Source: Lacrimispora indolis DSM 755
GTDB lineage: Bacteria; Bacillota; Clostridia; Lachnospirales; Lachnospiraceae
Direction: 5' to 3'
DNA length: 64,000 nt
Assembly: GCF_000526995.1 (NCBI RefSeq)
Contig: NZ_AZUI01000001.1
Coordinates: 5,250,001 to 5,314,000 of the forward strand
Of this stretch, positions 32,960 to 42,800 are shown one piece after another. The first letter of the stretch is position 1. The number at the start of each line of letters is the position of its first letter. The notes below the pieces were generated by a model that worked only from the letters and a program-made list of their open reading frames with translations, was not told where the DNA came from and searched no databases. Position numbers and translations under genes: made by a program.

Positions 32960-34340
32960 CATATCATGCAGCATACAAAAGAACCCTTTAGAAAGCGACA
33001 GCATATGGAAGCTGATTCGAAAATTCGCAATACCTGCAACAATCAGCGGACTTGTAAACTCTTTATACAATATTGTAGACCAGATTTTCATAGGCCAAAG
33101 CATCGGACCGCTGGGAAATGCCGCAACAAATGTCGCCTTTCCGCTTGTTATCATAATGACAGCTTTATCCATGATGATTGGAATTGGAGGCGCATCACAG
33201 TTCAGCCTTAAACTAGGGCAGAATGATAAAGAAAAAGCCGGCCGTTATATTGGCAACAGCATCATTCTGGCAGTTATTTCGGGAGTATTTCTTGCCGTTA
33301 TTGTACTGATATTCCTGCACCCGCTTATGATTGTTTTCGGTGCGAGAGGTGACGTTTTAACTTATTCAAAGCAATACACAGGCATTACAGCAATAGGTAT
33401 TCCTTTCGCTGTCGTCAGTTCCGCTTTAAGCCAACAGATCAGAGCTGACGGCAGCCCCCGATATGCCATGTTCAGCATTTTATTCGGTGCTATCTTAAAT
33501 ACGGTTTTAGATCCGCTGTTTATCTTTACTTTTGATATGGGAATTCAGGGCGCCGCTCTTGCAACAATCACCGGACAAATAGTTTCTTCTGCTATCATAC
33601 TTTTCTATTTCAGAAAATTCCGTTCACTGAAACTGACAAAGGCTCATTTTATACTTCGATTATCTACAGTTAAAGATATTGCTTCCCTGGGCATGGCAGC
33701 ATGCATGAACCAGTTAGCCGTAACGGTTGTCCAGGTTGTTTTAAACAACTCTCTTGGACATTATGGAGAATTTTCTGTTTATGGCAGAGATATTCCTCTG
33801 GCTTGTGTTGGTATCGTATCAAAAGTAAGCTCTATTTTTACCTCTGTTATGTTCGGCATCTCACAAAGCTGCCAGCCAATTATGGGATTTAATTATGGAA
33901 CAGGAAATTATAAGCGCGTAAAAGAAGCATATAAATGCGCTGCAACAATCATCGTTGCGATTGGTACTACGGCATTTCTGTGCTTTCAACTGTTTCCCGG
34001 ACAGATTATTCGGATATTCGGACAAGGCAATGAATTGTACTATCAATTTGGCATTCGTTATTTTAGAATCTTCCTCTTTTTTTCATTCATAAACGGAATA
34101 CAAATTTTAACATCCAGCTTCTTTTCCTCCATCGGACGGGCAATGCGGGGTACAGTGATGTCTTTAAGCAGACAAGTATTTCTCTTTCTGCCGCTTGTCT
34201 TACTGCTCCCACTATGGTTAGGAATTGATGGGATATTATATGCCGGTCCGATTGCTGACGGAGTAGCTGCAATCATAGCGTTAACATTCTATCGTGAAGA
34301 AATAAAGCTCTTTAATAAAGCAAAAACTCCCAGTATATAG
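32952..34340 (+). CDS. MATE-family multidrug efflux transporter
   Basis: 462 residues, twelve predicted membrane segments in two six-helix halves. MATE hallmarks are ISGLVNSLYNIVDQIFIGQ at the first helix and the second-half MFGISQSCQPIMGFNYG. It exports cationic drugs or metabolites in exchange for Na+ or H+; the DinF/VmrA-like subgroup is likely. GGAGGACCCGCAAG precedes the ATG, inside the MarR gene. Regulated by the co-transcribed MarR protein. Confidence 0.92.
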   Translation: MSDISCSIQKNPLESDSIWKLIRKFAIPATISGLVNSLYNIVDQIFIGQSIGPLGNAATNVAFPLVIIMTALSMMIGIGGASQFSLKLGQNDKEKAGRYIGNSIILAVISGVFLAVIVLIFLHPLMIVFGARGDVLTYSKQYTGITAIGIPFAVVSSALSQQIRADGSPRYAMFSILFGAILNTVLDPLFIFTFDMGIQGAALATITGQIVSSAIILFYFRKFRSLKLTKAHFILRLSTVKDIASLGMAACMNQLAVTVVQVVLNNSLGHYGEFSVYGRDIPLACVGIVSKVSSIFTSVMFGISQSCQPIMGFNYGTGNYKRVKEAYKCAATIIVAIGTTAFLCFQLFPGQIIRIFGQGNELYYQFGIRYFRIFLFFSFINGIQILTSSFFSSIGRAMRGTVMSLSRQVFLFLPLVLLLPLWLGIDGILYAGPIADGVAAIIALTFYREEIKLFNKAKTPSI

Positions 34341-34351
34341 CTCTGGGAGTC
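34326..34351 (-). terminator. Terminator of the acylphosphatase operon
   Basis: On the minus strand ACTCCCAG, an 8-base loop, CTGGGAGT, TTTT. The stem overlaps the 3' end of the convergent MATE gene and may serve both. Confidence 0.7.
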
Positions 34352-34370
34352 TCAGTTTCAATATATGCGC

Positions 34371-34652
34371 TTAATACCTGACCTGGAATCCATTTTCTTC
34401 TACCGGAGATATCCGTTCTGTCTGGAAACCGTCAATTCTGATGTAACGATCCTGCCTCAAACGTTCAAACAGGCGGTCCATTTCCACCTCTGTTCCCTGC
34501 AGTTCCATTTCCACCCGGCCGTCATCTAAGTTCTTTACCCAGCCCGTTAGGCCAAAGCCCCTGGCAAGCTGCTGGGCACGGAAGCGGAATCCCACTCCCT
34601 GAACCCGACCGCTGACATAAATGTGCTTTCGGATCTTTTCCCATTTTTCCAT
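34371..34652 (-). CDS. acyP: Acylphosphatase
   Basis: 93 residues from MEKWEKIRKHIYVSG; AGGTGA lies six bases upstream of this ATG, and a GTG three codons earlier abuts the upstream stop. The catalytic Arg is in GRVQGVGFRF and the catalytic Asn in GWVKNLDDG; the ferredoxin-like fold length is typical. It hydrolyses carboxyl-phosphate bonds such as acetyl phosphate or 1,3-bisphosphoglycerate. It lies nine bases downstream of the c-di-GMP gene in one operon. Confidence 0.93.
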   Translation of the reverse strand: MEKWEKIRKHIYVSGRVQGVGFRFRAQQLARGFGLTGWVKNLDDGRVEMELQGTEVEMDRLFERLRQDRYIRIDGFQTERISPVEENGFQVRY

Positions 34653-34661
34653 TACTGTCAC

Positions 34662-36782
34662 CTATGCCCTGACATCCTGGGGTATCAGGGCTTCTCCTTT
34701 TTTCATTAATAGCATCTCATCAAAGGCTTCAACCGGCATTGGCTTGGCGAACACATATCCCTGGATCACATCGCAGCCAGCTGATGTTAAAAAATCCACG
34801 GTTTCTACGTACTCCACCCCTTCTGCGATGGTTCTTATCTGAAGTTCCTTTGCCATGTTTATGATATTGGATATGACGATCCTTTCCCGTTTTATATCCG
34901 TGCTTTTCCTGAAAAACATAATATCCAGCTTTAGTACGTCAATGGGAAGATTCTTTAACAGATTCAGGGAAGAGTATCCTGAACCGAAATCATCCAAAGA
35001 ACATACAAACCCCTTTTTATGCAGCCGGCTCACTAAACCGCTGAAAACAGTGTCATCATTCAGCATGACCGTTTCCGTAAACTCCAGTTCCAGAAGGCCG
35101 TCAGGTATCTGGTATTTTTCTTTCACTCTCCCGTAAAAATCCACAAAATCTTCCCGCAGCATTCCGATCTTGGAAACATTGACAGCCAGGTTCACCGGTT
35201 CCCTGCCGGACTTTAAATAGTTGCAAAGCCATTGACAGGCGACTTCAAACATATATCTGTCAAGCTTCACGATCTTTCCGTCACGCTCCATAAGAGGTAT
35301 GAACATCCCTGGCGGTATGGTGCCTTTACGTGGGTTCTCCCATCTCACCAAAACTTCTCCCCCTACAATCCGGTTTCCCTTCTGAATGGATACCTTGGGC
35401 TGGATAAATGCCTTAAATTCCTGGTTCCTGATTGCCCTGTCAATCTCGGATTCCAACTCGGATTCATATACCACTTTATTGCGTATTTCCTTATTATAAA
35501 AGCCGAACTGATTTCCTGGCTGGCTTTTTACATGCTTCTGAGCAATATTCGCCCGGTTTACGATCCGTTCAACGGACAATTCCCGATCTTCTTCTTCCAG
35601 ACAATAAACGCCCATGCACAGCTCCATGGTAATTCTTTTACTGGAAGGCAGCTCCCTGCTTTGAAAAAACTCAACCAGCTTATTAAACCAGCTGCGCATA
35701 TCCTCCCTGGATTTGTATTTATGAAGTCCTGCAAAATTATCGGCTGATACTCTGCAAAATAGCGATTCCTCTTCCCCATAATCCCGAAACAGATTGGCAA
35801 TGGAAGTGAGGATTCTATCCCCTTCCTCATATCCTAAAATATCATTGATAAATTTAAATTTCTTTATATCGCAATACCACACTGCATAAGAAGAAATATC
35901 ATCTTCCTGAATTGCCCGCTCCGCTTCTCTTTTAAAGGAAGAAAAATTTCTGCACCCGGTCAGGCTGTCCCTATAGGCCAGTTCCAGAAGGGCCTCCTGA
36001 TTTTGATTGATGATTCTGCACTGACGGCAGAAAAAATAAAGGAACAGTACCGAGGACAGCAAAATCAACGTTCCGATTCCCGCCTCTATGTGCCTGGTCC
36101 TCATGCTGTATTGAGGAAAAACGCTTAATACATACCAGTCATTGATTCCCAGAGGAATCAAAACAGCCGTTTGACGCCGGTTGTCCTGAGAGACCATGGT
36201 AAAAGGGATCTGACTTCCCTTTTTTATTGCTTCCTGAACCTTCTCCTGCTCCCTTACTCCGGCGCTTCCTGCGATCACTCTTCCATGCTGGTCAAGAATT
36301 TCCGAAAAGCCTTCTCCAGCCAGAATAGCGGCATCAATCATGCTGCGCACCATGTCTCCGGAATTTGTGGCATAAAGAAGACCTACAGGCTGATCCTCTC
36401 TGTTCCTTACAGGAACTTTATAATAATCATCATAATGGTCCGATTCCATCCAACCAGAGCCGTCTGCAAAGCCCACCTTCATAAACCGGCTTCCATCGTT
36501 AATCTCATTTATGATCCGGTCCATCTGTTCCTTATTATCCGGATCCAAGGCTTCAAGGCATACAGCCAGGCCTTTAAGAGCATGAAAATCCCCCTCCATT
36601 TGATTCTTAAGGGTCACCTGATTCTGTTTTGCCGCACTGTAAAAATATGCAACATCCTTTTGCTCATTTTTTTTTACCATATATGTTAAAAACGTAAAAC
36701 AGCATGTAACAAAAATCAAACAAAGGAACACAGGAACCAACATTCCTCCTTTTTTAATTTTTACGTCTTCCATCTTTTGCAT
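34662..36782 (-). CDS. Membrane sensor with degenerate GGDEF and intact EAL domain
   Basis: 706 residues. A membrane helix (about 14-36), an extracellular sensor domain resembling Cache (about 40-225), a second helix (about 232-252), a GGDEF domain (about 265-425) and an EAL domain (about 440-695). The GGDEF signature is replaced by SADNF, so cyclase activity is unlikely. The EAL domain keeps EVLVRW, EFTETVML, DDFGSGYSS, KLDIMF and EGVE, consistent with an active c-di-GMP phosphodiesterase. It probably lowers c-di-GMP on an external signal. It opposes the cyclase at 38489-39358 and precedes acyP. Confidence 0.9.
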   Translation of the reverse strand: MQKMEDVKIKKGGMLVPVFLCLIFVTCCFTFLTYMVKKNEQKDVAYFYSAAKQNQVTLKNQMEGDFHALKGLAVCLEALDPDNKEQMDRIINEINDGSRFMKVGFADGSGWMESDHYDDYYKVPVRNREDQPVGLLYATNSGDMVRSMIDAAILAGEGFSEILDQHGRVIAGSAGVREQEKVQEAIKKGSQIPFTMVSQDNRRQTAVLIPLGINDWYVLSVFPQYSMRTRHIEAGIGTLILLSSVLFLYFFCRQCRIINQNQEALLELAYRDSLTGCRNFSSFKREAERAIQEDDISSYAVWYCDIKKFKFINDILGYEEGDRILTSIANLFRDYGEEESLFCRVSADNFAGLHKYKSREDMRSWFNKLVEFFQSRELPSSKRITMELCMGVYCLEEEDRELSVERIVNRANIAQKHVKSQPGNQFGFYNKEIRNKVVYESELESEIDRAIRNQEFKAFIQPKVSIQKGNRIVGGEVLVRWENPRKGTIPPGMFIPLMERDGKIVKLDRYMFEVACQWLCNYLKSGREPVNLAVNVSKIGMLREDFVDFYGRVKEKYQIPDGLLELEFTETVMLNDDTVFSGLVSRLHKKGFVCSLDDFGSGYSSLNLLKNLPIDVLKLDIMFFRKSTDIKRERIVISNIINMAKELQIRTIAEGVEYVETVDFLTSAGCDVIQGYVFAKPMPVEAFDEMLLMKKGEALIPQDVRA

Positions 36783-36896
36783 AGAAAATTAACCCCTTAG
36801 AAATAAGCTTTCTCTATTAGAACCTTTCACTAATTATAGCTTTTTATGGAAGGTTTGGCAATCATTACGTAATTTAAGTTTTTTTTCATGAAAGGG

Positions 36897-36925
36897 TTGA
36901 TTTTTTATGCCTTTGCTGGTATACT
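36897..36925 (+). promoter_or_regulatory. Promoter of tRNA-Thr
   Basis: TTGATT (36897-36902), 17 bases, TATACT (36920-36925), 37 bases upstream of the tRNA. Confidence 0.75.
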
Positions 36926-36961
36926 ATCAAAGGTTCAAATGTTATATTGAAAAACCGGATT

Positions 36962-37034
36962 GCTTCCGTAGCGCAGTTGGTAGCGCAACGCATTCGTAAT
37001 GCGTGGGTCGGGGGTTCGAGTCCCCCCGGGAGCT
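36962..37034 (+). tRNA. tRNA-Thr (anticodon CGT)
   Basis: A 73-base cloverleaf: acceptor GCTTCCG/CGGGAGC, anticodon stem ACGCA/TGCGT with loop TTCGTAA, T loop TTCGAGT. No encoded CCA. Confidence 0.95.
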
Positions 37035-37038
37035 TATG

Positions 37039-37067
37039 TAAAACCTCGTGTTTGCGGGGTTTTTTCT
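37039..37067 (+). terminator. Terminator of tRNA-Thr
   Basis: AAACCTCG and CGGGGTTT form the stem, followed by TTTTTT. Confidence 0.75.
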
Positions 37068-37226
37068 TATTTATATTAAGCTATTAAATCTAGTCCTTTT
37101 GATCTCAATTCTCGGTAAAATCCAGCTCAGCTGGTTCCAAAATCTTCCATATTATCGGCATAAAAAAGAAAGAACACAAATCAGCAAATTTGTATTCTTT
37201 CTACTCAATCCCGGAAATTTTAAGTT

Positions 37227-38198
37227 TTATATCAGAGAAGCCGTTATAATCGACATCTTATAGACTTCATCTGCATTACAGCCTCTTGAAAGGTCATTGA
37301 TAGGAGCGTTCAGCCCCTGCAAAATAGGACCAAATGCCTCAAAGCCCCCCAATCTCTGTGCAATCTTATACCCAATGTTGCCTGCATCAATGTTAGGGAA
37401 AACAAACGTATTGGCATGTCCTGCTACTAAAGAACCAGGAGCTTTTGTCTTAGCCACTACAGGAGAGAATGCTGCGTCAAATTGCAGTTCTCCATCCACA
37501 GGGAAGTCCAGATCCATTGCCTTTAATTTCTCAGCTGCATTGTGCACCTTATCAACAGATTCCCCTTTGCCGGAACCGAGAGTGCTGTAAGACAGCAGTG
37601 CAACCTTCGGATCAATGGAAAAGGTCCTTGCTGTTCTGGCCGTTTCCAATACAATTTCAACCAGCTCGTTTTCATCAGGGTTAACATTAATGGCACAGTC
37701 ACCCATGGCATACATTTCATTTCCCTCTTCTGCCTCACGATAGAGAATGAAACAGCTGGAAACAATTTTGCTGCCAGGCTTGGTTTTGATCAGCTGCAAG
37801 GCAGGCCTTACTGTATCAGCAGTGGAATAGGTGGCTCCGCCCAGCAGGCAGTCCGCTTTCCCTATTTTAACCAGCATGGTGCCAAAGTAATTGGATTTTG
37901 CAAGCGCAGCGCGGCAGGCCGCTTCATCCATCTTTCCTTTTCTCAGCTCTACCATTTTGGTTACCATTTCTTCAATTTCCCCATAGCTAAGGGGATCTAT
38001 TTTCTCGATACCATGAATGGACCAGCCACATTCCTTGGAAGCTGCTTCGATTTCATCAGGGTTCCCCAGAAGAATGGGGGTGAGGATGCCTTCTTTGTAA
38101 AGGCGGCTTGCTGCTTCTAAGATTCTGGGGTCAGTGCCTTCTGTAAATACGATTTTTCTCTTCTGCTCTTTCAATGCAGCAATCATAGGATTGAACAT
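37227..38198 (-). CDS. pta: Phosphate acetyltransferase
   Basis: 323 residues from MFNPMIAALKEQKR; GGAGGTAAAAAC is the ribosome site, while the open frame reaches 38252. It interconverts acetyl-CoA and acetyl phosphate, the first step of acetate and ATP formation. Landmarks: KIVFTEGTDPRIL at the N-terminus, GGATYSTADTVRPALQ, and the C-terminal FPNIDAGNIGYKIAQRLGG with GPILQGLNAPINDLSRG. This is the short single-domain type. The usual partner ackA is not in the window; its downstream neighbour is tRNA-Thr, convergent. Confidence 0.95.
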   Translation of the reverse strand: MFNPMIAALKEQKRKIVFTEGTDPRILEAASRLYKEGILTPILLGNPDEIEAASKECGWSIHGIEKIDPLSYGEIEEMVTKMVELRKGKMDEAACRAALAKSNYFGTMLVKIGKADCLLGGATYSTADTVRPALQLIKTKPGSKIVSSCFILYREAEEGNEMYAMGDCAINVNPDENELVEIVLETARTARTFSIDPKVALLSYSTLGSGKGESVDKVHNAAEKLKAMDLDFPVDGELQFDAAFSPVVAKTKAPGSLVAGHANTFVFPNIDAGNIGYKIAQRLGGFEAFGPILQGLNAPINDLSRGCNADEVYKMSIITASLI

Positions 38199-38488
38199 GT
38201 TTTTACCTCCGTTATTTAAATTTTTTATTATATAAAGTATAATTCCAATCACATGAATAAATCAACAGGATTTCTTTCGTTTTTAGAATGTTTTGACTGC
38301 TGAATTGACACATTCCAAGCCTTATGTAGGATGCCCATTCCAAATTCTTTATAACCAGCTCTTTTATCTCCTGCTCTTTCCTCTTTTTTCCAGATCGTTC
38401 TTTTACCGGTCTCAAAGTTCGTATATCACATATGTGATCCTTATATCAGCAAGGGATCATGAAGCAGCATTATAAATCAGCCTTCCCA

Positions 38489-39358
38489 TCATGCATCCGA
38501 ACTTTTTTCCTTTTTAGCCTTGTACATTTTTTCATCTGCCCTGTGAATCAGTTCCTCTGCAGTCACGGGAACATCCTTCATGGTTTCTATTCCATAAGAA
38601 ATGGAGAGAGGGATCTCTCCCATGGGCGTTATTTCAATATCTCTTTTTATACGCTCCACAACCTCCCTGGCCTGCCCTTCATCAGTTCCACTCAGGCAAA
38701 GAAGGAATTCATCTCCCCCATACCTTGCGGCCCACACGCCCTCAAGGCAAATATTCCGGGAAATGACTTCACCGGCCGCCTTAATGGCCGAATCTCCCGC
38801 ATCATGCCCATAAAGGTCATTAATGGATTTGAAATTATCAAGGTCAATAAAACATACAGACAGCGGTGCATGCTTGAGGGAAGCATCAATAATGTCAACA
38901 GGAAGACGCTCATCCACAAAGCGCCTGTTATAAATAGAGGTGAGAGGATCTCTCACAGCCGCATCATTAAGCTCCTTGATAAAGCGGGAAAAGATTTCTC
39001 CTTCATTATAATCACCGGTTCCGATAAACATTGTATCCGTGGCATTTTTTAACAGCTCCAACACTGCCGGGCTGGCGGCATTTTCAATGGGAATTGACGT
39101 CACAAGAAGAACTTCATCCCCGCTTCTTTCCATCTTCACAAAGCTTCTGTTTTCCTGATAAGCTCTTACAGAAATACAGTTATCGCAAATCCTGTTGTTC
39201 CCCCAATAATGATAGCATACATCCTGTGTGACAGCCAGGGATGACTGCCGGTAGTCCAGCACCCTTTTGTGGACCGGATCCACCAGGCGTACCACATCAT
39301 ACATTTTATAAAAGAAATCCAGTTTATCTTTTATCTCATCCAGCGAAATATGATCCAT
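38489..39358 (-). CDS. Diguanylate cyclase (GGDEF protein)
   Basis: 289 residues from MDHISLDEIKDK (GAGGTGAAA upstream). The N-terminal 120 residues hold a soluble PAS-like sensor with a CDNC pair and a further Cys (HYWGNNRICDNC). The C-terminal GGDEF domain has DPLTSIYNRRF, the metal site FIDLDNFKSIND and the active-site RYGGDEF. An RxxD inhibitory site is not present five residues upstream. It should make c-di-GMP from GTP in the cytoplasm, perhaps in response to redox or metal at the Cys cluster (inference). Confidence 0.92.
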   Translation of the reverse strand: MDHISLDEIKDKLDFFYKMYDVVRLVDPVHKRVLDYRQSSLAVTQDVCYHYWGNNRICDNCISVRAYQENRSFVKMERSGDEVLLVTSIPIENAASPAVLELLKNATDTMFIGTGDYNEGEIFSRFIKELNDAAVRDPLTSIYNRRFVDERLPVDIIDASLKHAPLSVCFIDLDNFKSINDLYGHDAGDSAIKAAGEVISRNICLEGVWAARYGGDEFLLCLSGTDEGQAREVVERIKRDIEITPMGEIPLSISYGIETMKDVPVTAEELIHRADEKMYKAKKEKSSDA

Positions 39359-39525
39359 TTTCACCTCGCAATACTCATAAATCCCGTACATAATTTATAA
39401 GTGGCAATGTTGTTTCCCTATATGTAAAAGCAACGGTTTTTCCGTAAAAGGCAAGCATCTCTTTTTCTCCATCTGATAAAAAATTGGATATCCTCTTGCC
39501 CATATTTTAAAAATGATCTGCTTAA

Positions 39526-39560
39526 CGCAAAAACCCCCAGGCTGCCCTGAAGGTTTTTAT
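39526..39560 (-). terminator. Terminator of the tRNA-Pro/tRNA-Glu transcript
   Basis: On the minus strand AACCTTCAGG, loop GCAG, CCTGGGGGTT, TTT, a few bases after tRNA-Glu. Confidence 0.75.
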
Positions 39561-39562
39561 TA

Positions 39563-39634
39563 TGACCTATCCGAGAATCGAACTCGGGTTTCCGCCGTGA
39601 GAGGGCGGCGTCTTGACCGCTTGACCAATAGGCC
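39563..39634 (-). tRNA. tRNA-Glu (anticodon CTC)
   Basis: A 72-base cloverleaf on the minus strand: acceptor GGCCTAT/ATAGGTC, anticodon loop CTCTCAC, T loop TTCGATT. It is co-transcribed behind tRNA-Pro. Confidence 0.93.
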
Positions 39635-39660
39635 ATGAAACAAATATAGTTGTTGCAGAA

Positions 39661-39734
39661 TCGAGGCGACAAGATTCGAACTTGCGACCTCTGCGTCCCG
39701 AACGCAGCGCTCTACCAAACTGAGCCACGCCTCG
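39661..39734 (-). tRNA. tRNA-Pro (anticodon CGG)
   Basis: A 74-base cloverleaf: acceptor CGAGGCG/CGCCTCG, anticodon stem CTGCG/CGCAG with loop TTCGGGA, T loop TTCGAAT. No encoded CCA. Confidence 0.94.
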
Positions 39735-39746
39735 ATTACGTTAGGT

Positions 39747-39775
39747 AGTATAATACAAATCCCAGCGTATGTCAA
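39747..39775 (-). promoter_or_regulatory. Promoter of the tRNA-Pro/tRNA-Glu unit
   Basis: On the minus strand TTGACA (39775-39770), 17 bases, TATACT (39752-39747). Confidence 0.85.
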
Positions 39776-39888
39776 CCTTATTTTCAAAATTTTTTTATTA
39801 TTTTAAAATTCTGGAAAAATTCCCATAAAATTCAGTTACCATCTTGTCAGAGAAACTCCCGGGCATCTGAGGCTCTCATTTTCCCTCA

Positions 39889-42800
39889 TCAGCCCAGGTC
39901 AAACAAGGACAGCTGATTGGATTCCGGCAGCTCAAAAAGAAGGCCTAAATCCCCCATCAGATCACATACGGTCTTGCTGACCTTTGTTCTGTTTCTGAAA
40001 TCTTCTCTGGACAGGAAGGCTCCATCCTTTACCGCATCCACGACGGCATCGGCCGCCTTTTCTCCCAGTCCGTCAATGCTGCTTAAGGATGGCATCAGCT
40101 TGCCGTCAATGATCTGGAAATGCCTTGCCTTTGCCCGGTAAATGTCAACGGGCATAAAGTCGTACCCCCTGGCGTACATCTCCTGTACGATCCTCATATC
40201 CCTTAAGGTGTCCTGTTCCTTTTTGGAAAGAGTATCCATCCGCTTCTTATAGTCAGCCAGATAATATTCCAGCTTATCCCGCCCCTGGCACATCAGCTCA
40301 TAGCTGAAGCCATTGGCCCTGATACTGAAAAAGGAGGCATAATAAGCCAGAGGATAAAACACCTTGCAATAGGCAATTCGCCAGGCCATCATAACATAGG
40401 CAGCAGCATGGGCCTTAGGGAACATGTACTTGATCTTCTTACAGGACCAGATATACCAGTCAGGAACTCTGTGGGCAATCATTTCCTTCTCCCACTCCTC
40501 TTTTAACCCCTTTCCCTTTCGGACGCTCTCCATGATGGAGAAGGATAAGCCTTCTTCAATACCCATTGATATCAAATAGATCATGATATCGTCACGGGTA
40601 CAGATCGCCGTCTGAATGGTCGCCGTCCCCTCCTGGATCAGGGTCTGGGCATTTCCCAGCCACACATCCGTACCGTGGGCAAGGCCGGCAATGCGCACTA
40701 AGTCAGAAAAATACTTGGGCTGTGTATCAATCAACATCTGCATGGCAAAATCCGTACCAAACTCCGGAACGCCCAACGCTCCAAGCTTACATCCTCCAAT
40801 ATCCTCAGGCGTGATCCCTAAGGCTGAGGTGTCCTGAAACAGGGACATGACCTCTTTGCTGTCCAAGGGAATATCCTTTACCGGGTCAAATCCGATTAGA
40901 TCCTGAAGCATACGGATCATGGTAGGATCATCGTGCCCCAGAATATCAAGCTTTAACAAGTTATGGTCAATGGAGTGGTAGTCAAAATGCGTGGTCACCG
41001 TCATGGTAGTCATATCGTTTGCAGGCCGCTGAACCGGAGTAAAGGAATAGATCTCCTCCCCGTGAGGAAGCACGATAATTCCGCCCGGATGCTGTCCGGT
41101 AGTCCTTCTGACCCCCACACATCCCTGCACGATCCTGCCGATTTCACAATTACGCTTTCTCACTCCATGCTCTTCGTAATAATTTTTCACATAACCAAAA
41201 GCTGTTTTATCCGCCAGAGTACCAATGGTTCCTGCACGGAAGGTCTGGCCCTTGCCGAAAATGACCTCTGTGTAGTCATGGGCTTTACTTTGATACTCAC
41301 CGGAGAAGTTTAAGTCAATATCAGGTTCCTTATCTCCCTTAAAGCCCAGGAAGGTTTCAAAAGGAATGTCAAATCCGTCCTTTGCCAGGGGACGTCCGCA
41401 CACCGGACAAACCTTATCCGGCATATCACATCCCGCCATACCGGAAAACTTTTTTACTTCTTCTGAATCAAAATCATAATAATGACAGGAGGCGCAATAA
41501 TAATGAGGGCTTAAGGAGTTTACCTCCGTAATACCTGAGAGATAAGCCACAAAAGAAGAACCTACAGATCCTCGTGAACCTACCAGATACCCATCTTCAT
41601 TGGATTTCCAAACCAGCTTCTGGGCGATGATATACATAACCGCAAACCCGTTGGAAATGATGGAATGAAGCTCCCTTTCCAACCGCTCCGTAACAATCGT
41701 CGGAAGGTTTTCTCCATAGATGGCATGGGCTCTGTCATAACAGATCTTTCTTAAATCCTCGTCAGAGTTTTCAATGACAGGCGCACACTTATCCGGGCGT
41801 ACCGGAGAGATCTTTTCACACATGTCGGCAATTTTTCTTGTATTTTTTATTACCACTTCTTCTGCCTTATTGGGGCCTAAGTATTCAAATTCCTTTAACA
41901 TTTCCTCTGTGGTCCGTAAATACAAAGGCGCCTGATCGTCAGAATCCTTAAAGCCCTGGCCTGTCATAATGATCCTTCTGTAAACCTCATCCTCAGGATC
42001 CAGAAAATGAACGTCACATGTGGCGCAGACCGGTTTTCCAAACTGCTCTCCAAGGGTCACGATCCTTTTGTTGATGTCGATCAAATCCTGCTCTGACTTT
42101 ACCGTACTTTTTTCATCCCTGAGCATGAACGCGTTGTTTCCCAAAGGCTGTATTTCCAGATAATCATAAAAGTTCACCAGCTTTGCAACCTCTGCATCAG
42201 AAACACCCCGAAGCAAGGCCTGGTAAAGCTCGCCGGCTTCACAGGCAGAGCCTACGATCAGCCCTTCCCGGTTCTGGTTCAGCACGCTTTTGGGAATCCT
42301 GGGCCTTCTGGCATAATAATCAATATGGGAACAAGAGATCAGGCGGTAAAGATTCACCCTTCCCACATCGTTGGCAGCCAGTATGATCACATGATAGGTC
42401 GGAAGCTTTTTAATCATATCCGCAGACATGGCGCTTAACCCGTTCAGCTGATCAAGAGTTTCCACCCCCCGTTCCCGGAGCATTTTCACAAATTTTACAA
42501 ATATCTCAGCCGTACAGCCCGCATCATCAACCGCTCTGTGATGGTTTTCCAGCGAAATGCTCAGCGCCTTTGCAACCGTATCCAGCTTAAAGCGGTTAAG
42601 GTTTGGAAGAAGAAGCCTTGCAAGTGCCACAGTATCAATGACTGTGGGCTGAAAGGGCAGGTTAAGCCGCCCCGCATTATAGGCGATAAAGCTTACGTCA
42701 AAGGAGGCATTATGGGCTACCAGGACAGAATCTTCGCAAAAGTCCAGAAACTGAGGCAGGATTTCATCGATTTTGGGATAAGGCAAGACCATATTGTCAT

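Noticed and set aside
39418..39787. Leftward frames over the tRNA-Pro/tRNA-Glu genes
   Set aside because: They simply translate the tRNA genes and their terminator.
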